From Cycas panzhihuaensis (taxonomy: Eukaryota > Cycadophyta), in NCBI GenBank assembly GCA_023213395.1, contig CM041465.1, positions 95,549,741-95,613,740 of the forward strand: DNA of 64,000 nucleotides, given 5' to 3'. How positions within the stretch are numbered: position 1 is the stretch's first letter; every line of letters starts with the position of its first letter. Position numbers and translations under genes: made by a program. Below, one piece after another: positions 62,577 through 64,000 of this stretch. A model generated the notes under the pieces. That model was not told the DNA's origin and did no database searches. It worked only from the letters and a program-made list of their open reading frames with translations.

Positions 62577-64000
62577 ATCAATAAATAAGAGTAACATAAA
62601 ATCTCTTACCTCTTATATAAGAGAATAATAACATAATCTATACATTGTACAAGAGTAGTCTCACTCATCTTGTCTCTTATATATAAGTAAATAACTTGTG
62701 TGCTGCATTTGTTCATGCTTCTACACACTTATAACTTTCTTTTAGCAACCATTAATAACTCATCAACATCATCATCAAATCAATAATCAAATATGATAAC
62801 TTAGGAAATAGGGCATATCACTTAGCCAAGACAATTTAGTTATAATAAGGTAATGTAAATAGAGTGTTTTCATGTCTCTTGTCATATATGGCTACTTAGA
62901 TTTCCCACTAAAAAATACATTACTTATATCAATTAGACTCATCGATAGTTGATTTTTATGTTAAGTAATTGATATATAAGACTTTTTCTTGTTCTCCTTC
63001 TACCATAAATAGGTAGAAATTACTCAATTATCACATCTACTTATCTCTTCAATAAATAAATAATCTAGGTCTTTCACTAAATATCATGTGGTGTCATCAA
63101 TCATCAAATAAGTATCTAATAAATAGGTGATCATTAACATTTAATTAGTGTTATATATCCACTAAATCAAATGAATAAATTCCAAGCAGGATTTCATATC
63201 CAACATATTTCAAAAGATTCCCACATCAATATCACATCAAATATGTTCCCACGTCATATATTTTTTTATCAATTTTGAGACTTTAAATGCCATTAATAAG
63301 TCTTTATGTATTTAAGTTTAATTTTTATTTATTTATTTATTTAGTATTTATTAATAATAATATTATCATCATCTTTGAAGCCCTAAAAAACATTAGAATA
63401 TACAAAAATAATTTTAGAAAAGATAATCAAATGTATTTTTTATGAGGTTAAAATCATTTCAATCATCTTTACCCATTAATATCTCTATTATTTAATTTAT
63501 AAAATATTTCTTACAACTATTAGTTTTGACTATCTTAAAATTCTCTTTTCAATACAAGTAATGACACCTAAATCTAACATCCTAATGAAAAGTTATACTA
63601 AAAAAATCTATTAATATGTTATAAAAAAGTGAGTGTTTCTTTAAAAATGATGTTAAGCCCCTTTTTAGTTGGCTATTGGTCATATGGTGACATCTTGTGA
63701 TAGTTTGCTTAACAAAAGGGGCTAATGAACATACTCTATTAAATCTAGTTAAATTTAAATTTATAATTATAAAAAAAAATCAAATCTAGTTTATAAATTT
63801 TGATGTCTATAGATTTGGAATATTATCAAAAAAATCAACCATCACCTTTGTAATTTTTTTCATCATAATCAAAATTTATACTATAAATTTTGTTAAACTT
63901 CACTAGTAACTTTGATTTCTCTATGTAGCAAAATTTATGTGGTTACAACAATGATGTAGTGATCTATTCTAATGTGGGATTATATTAGTTATAGGATTAT
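62577..64000 (-). other. X3 interior, right part
   Basis: It continues the X family interior, collinear with 40070-41880 of X1, for example AATAATAACATAATCTATAC, ATAATAAGGTAATGTAAAT and the AAATCTAGTT-containing block near 63740. No gene is visible to the window end. Confidence 0.75.

Larger units (their letters stand above)
55337..64000 (-). mobile_element. X3: second X-family LTR element, split by LINE-3, cut by window end
   Basis: A 3' LTR (R3, 55337-55842), a polypurine tract on its right (minus strand AAGGAGGAGTA) and an interior (55843-56371 and 62577-64000) collinear with X1. LINE-3 (56372-62560) interrupts it. The 5' LTR would lie beyond the window. No coding capacity is visible, as in X1. 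Confidence 0.8.

Overview
This 64 kb window looks like transposon-filled intergenic DNA from a large plant nuclear genome. The evidence is AT-rich sequence, tRNA-iMet-primed Ty1/copia elements, Ty3/gypsy polyproteins, and L1-type plant LINEs with a DUF4283-like ORF1 and a C-terminal RNase H. The depth of nesting and the age of the decay would suit a gymnosperm-sized genome, but the sequence alone does not name the species. I found no intact host protein gene, rRNA, tRNA or CRISPR. Almost every long open frame is a piece of a decayed retroelement.

Layout. 1-6160: an LTR with a TATA box, a plus-strand Ty3/gypsy polyprotein remnant (about 1290-5030) with a tandem duplication in its C-terminal end, a compound microsatellite, and another Ty3 tail plus LTR. 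6160-10065: mostly unassigned, with one coherent degraded minus-strand frame near 8600-9165. 10066-17125: an old LTR-like segment invaded by a 5'-truncated LINE (LINE-1, 16-bp target duplication) and by a young non-autonomous copia element (C1, 11506-16855). C1 has about 98% identical LTRs and carries a promoter-plus-exon-like host gene fragment in antisense. 17125-21460: degraded plus-strand gag-like sequence with zinc knuckles.

21486-44250 is one four-layer nest. A minus-strand copia (C2) has its gag split by a non-autonomous LTR element (X1, LTRs 24798-25311 and 43628-44135). X1 is split by a copia element (C3, 25391-39584, target duplication ATGTC). C3 is split by a near-full-length 6.6-kb LINE (LINE-2, 31642-38208, 15-bp target duplication).

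44780-51360+: a plus-strand Ty3 element (G5) whose integrase is split by a minus-strand gag-protease-only Ty3 element (C4, 46329-50933, target duplication TATAT). C4 contains a 455-bp inverted repeat around (AT)n tracts. 51360-55336: LTRs and unassigned sequence. 55337-64000: a second member of the X family (X3), split by another full-size LINE (LINE-3, 56372-62560, 16-bp target duplication); X3 runs off the window.

The two X copies are each other's empty site, so the LINE-3 and C3 insertions can be read directly. LTR pair identities (by eye: C1 about 98%, C4 about 89%, C3 about 85%, X1 about 80%) agree with the nesting order. Stop codons in the LINEs are mostly TAG where sister copies or the motif suggest Gln or Trp, as expected from deamination of methylated cytosines.
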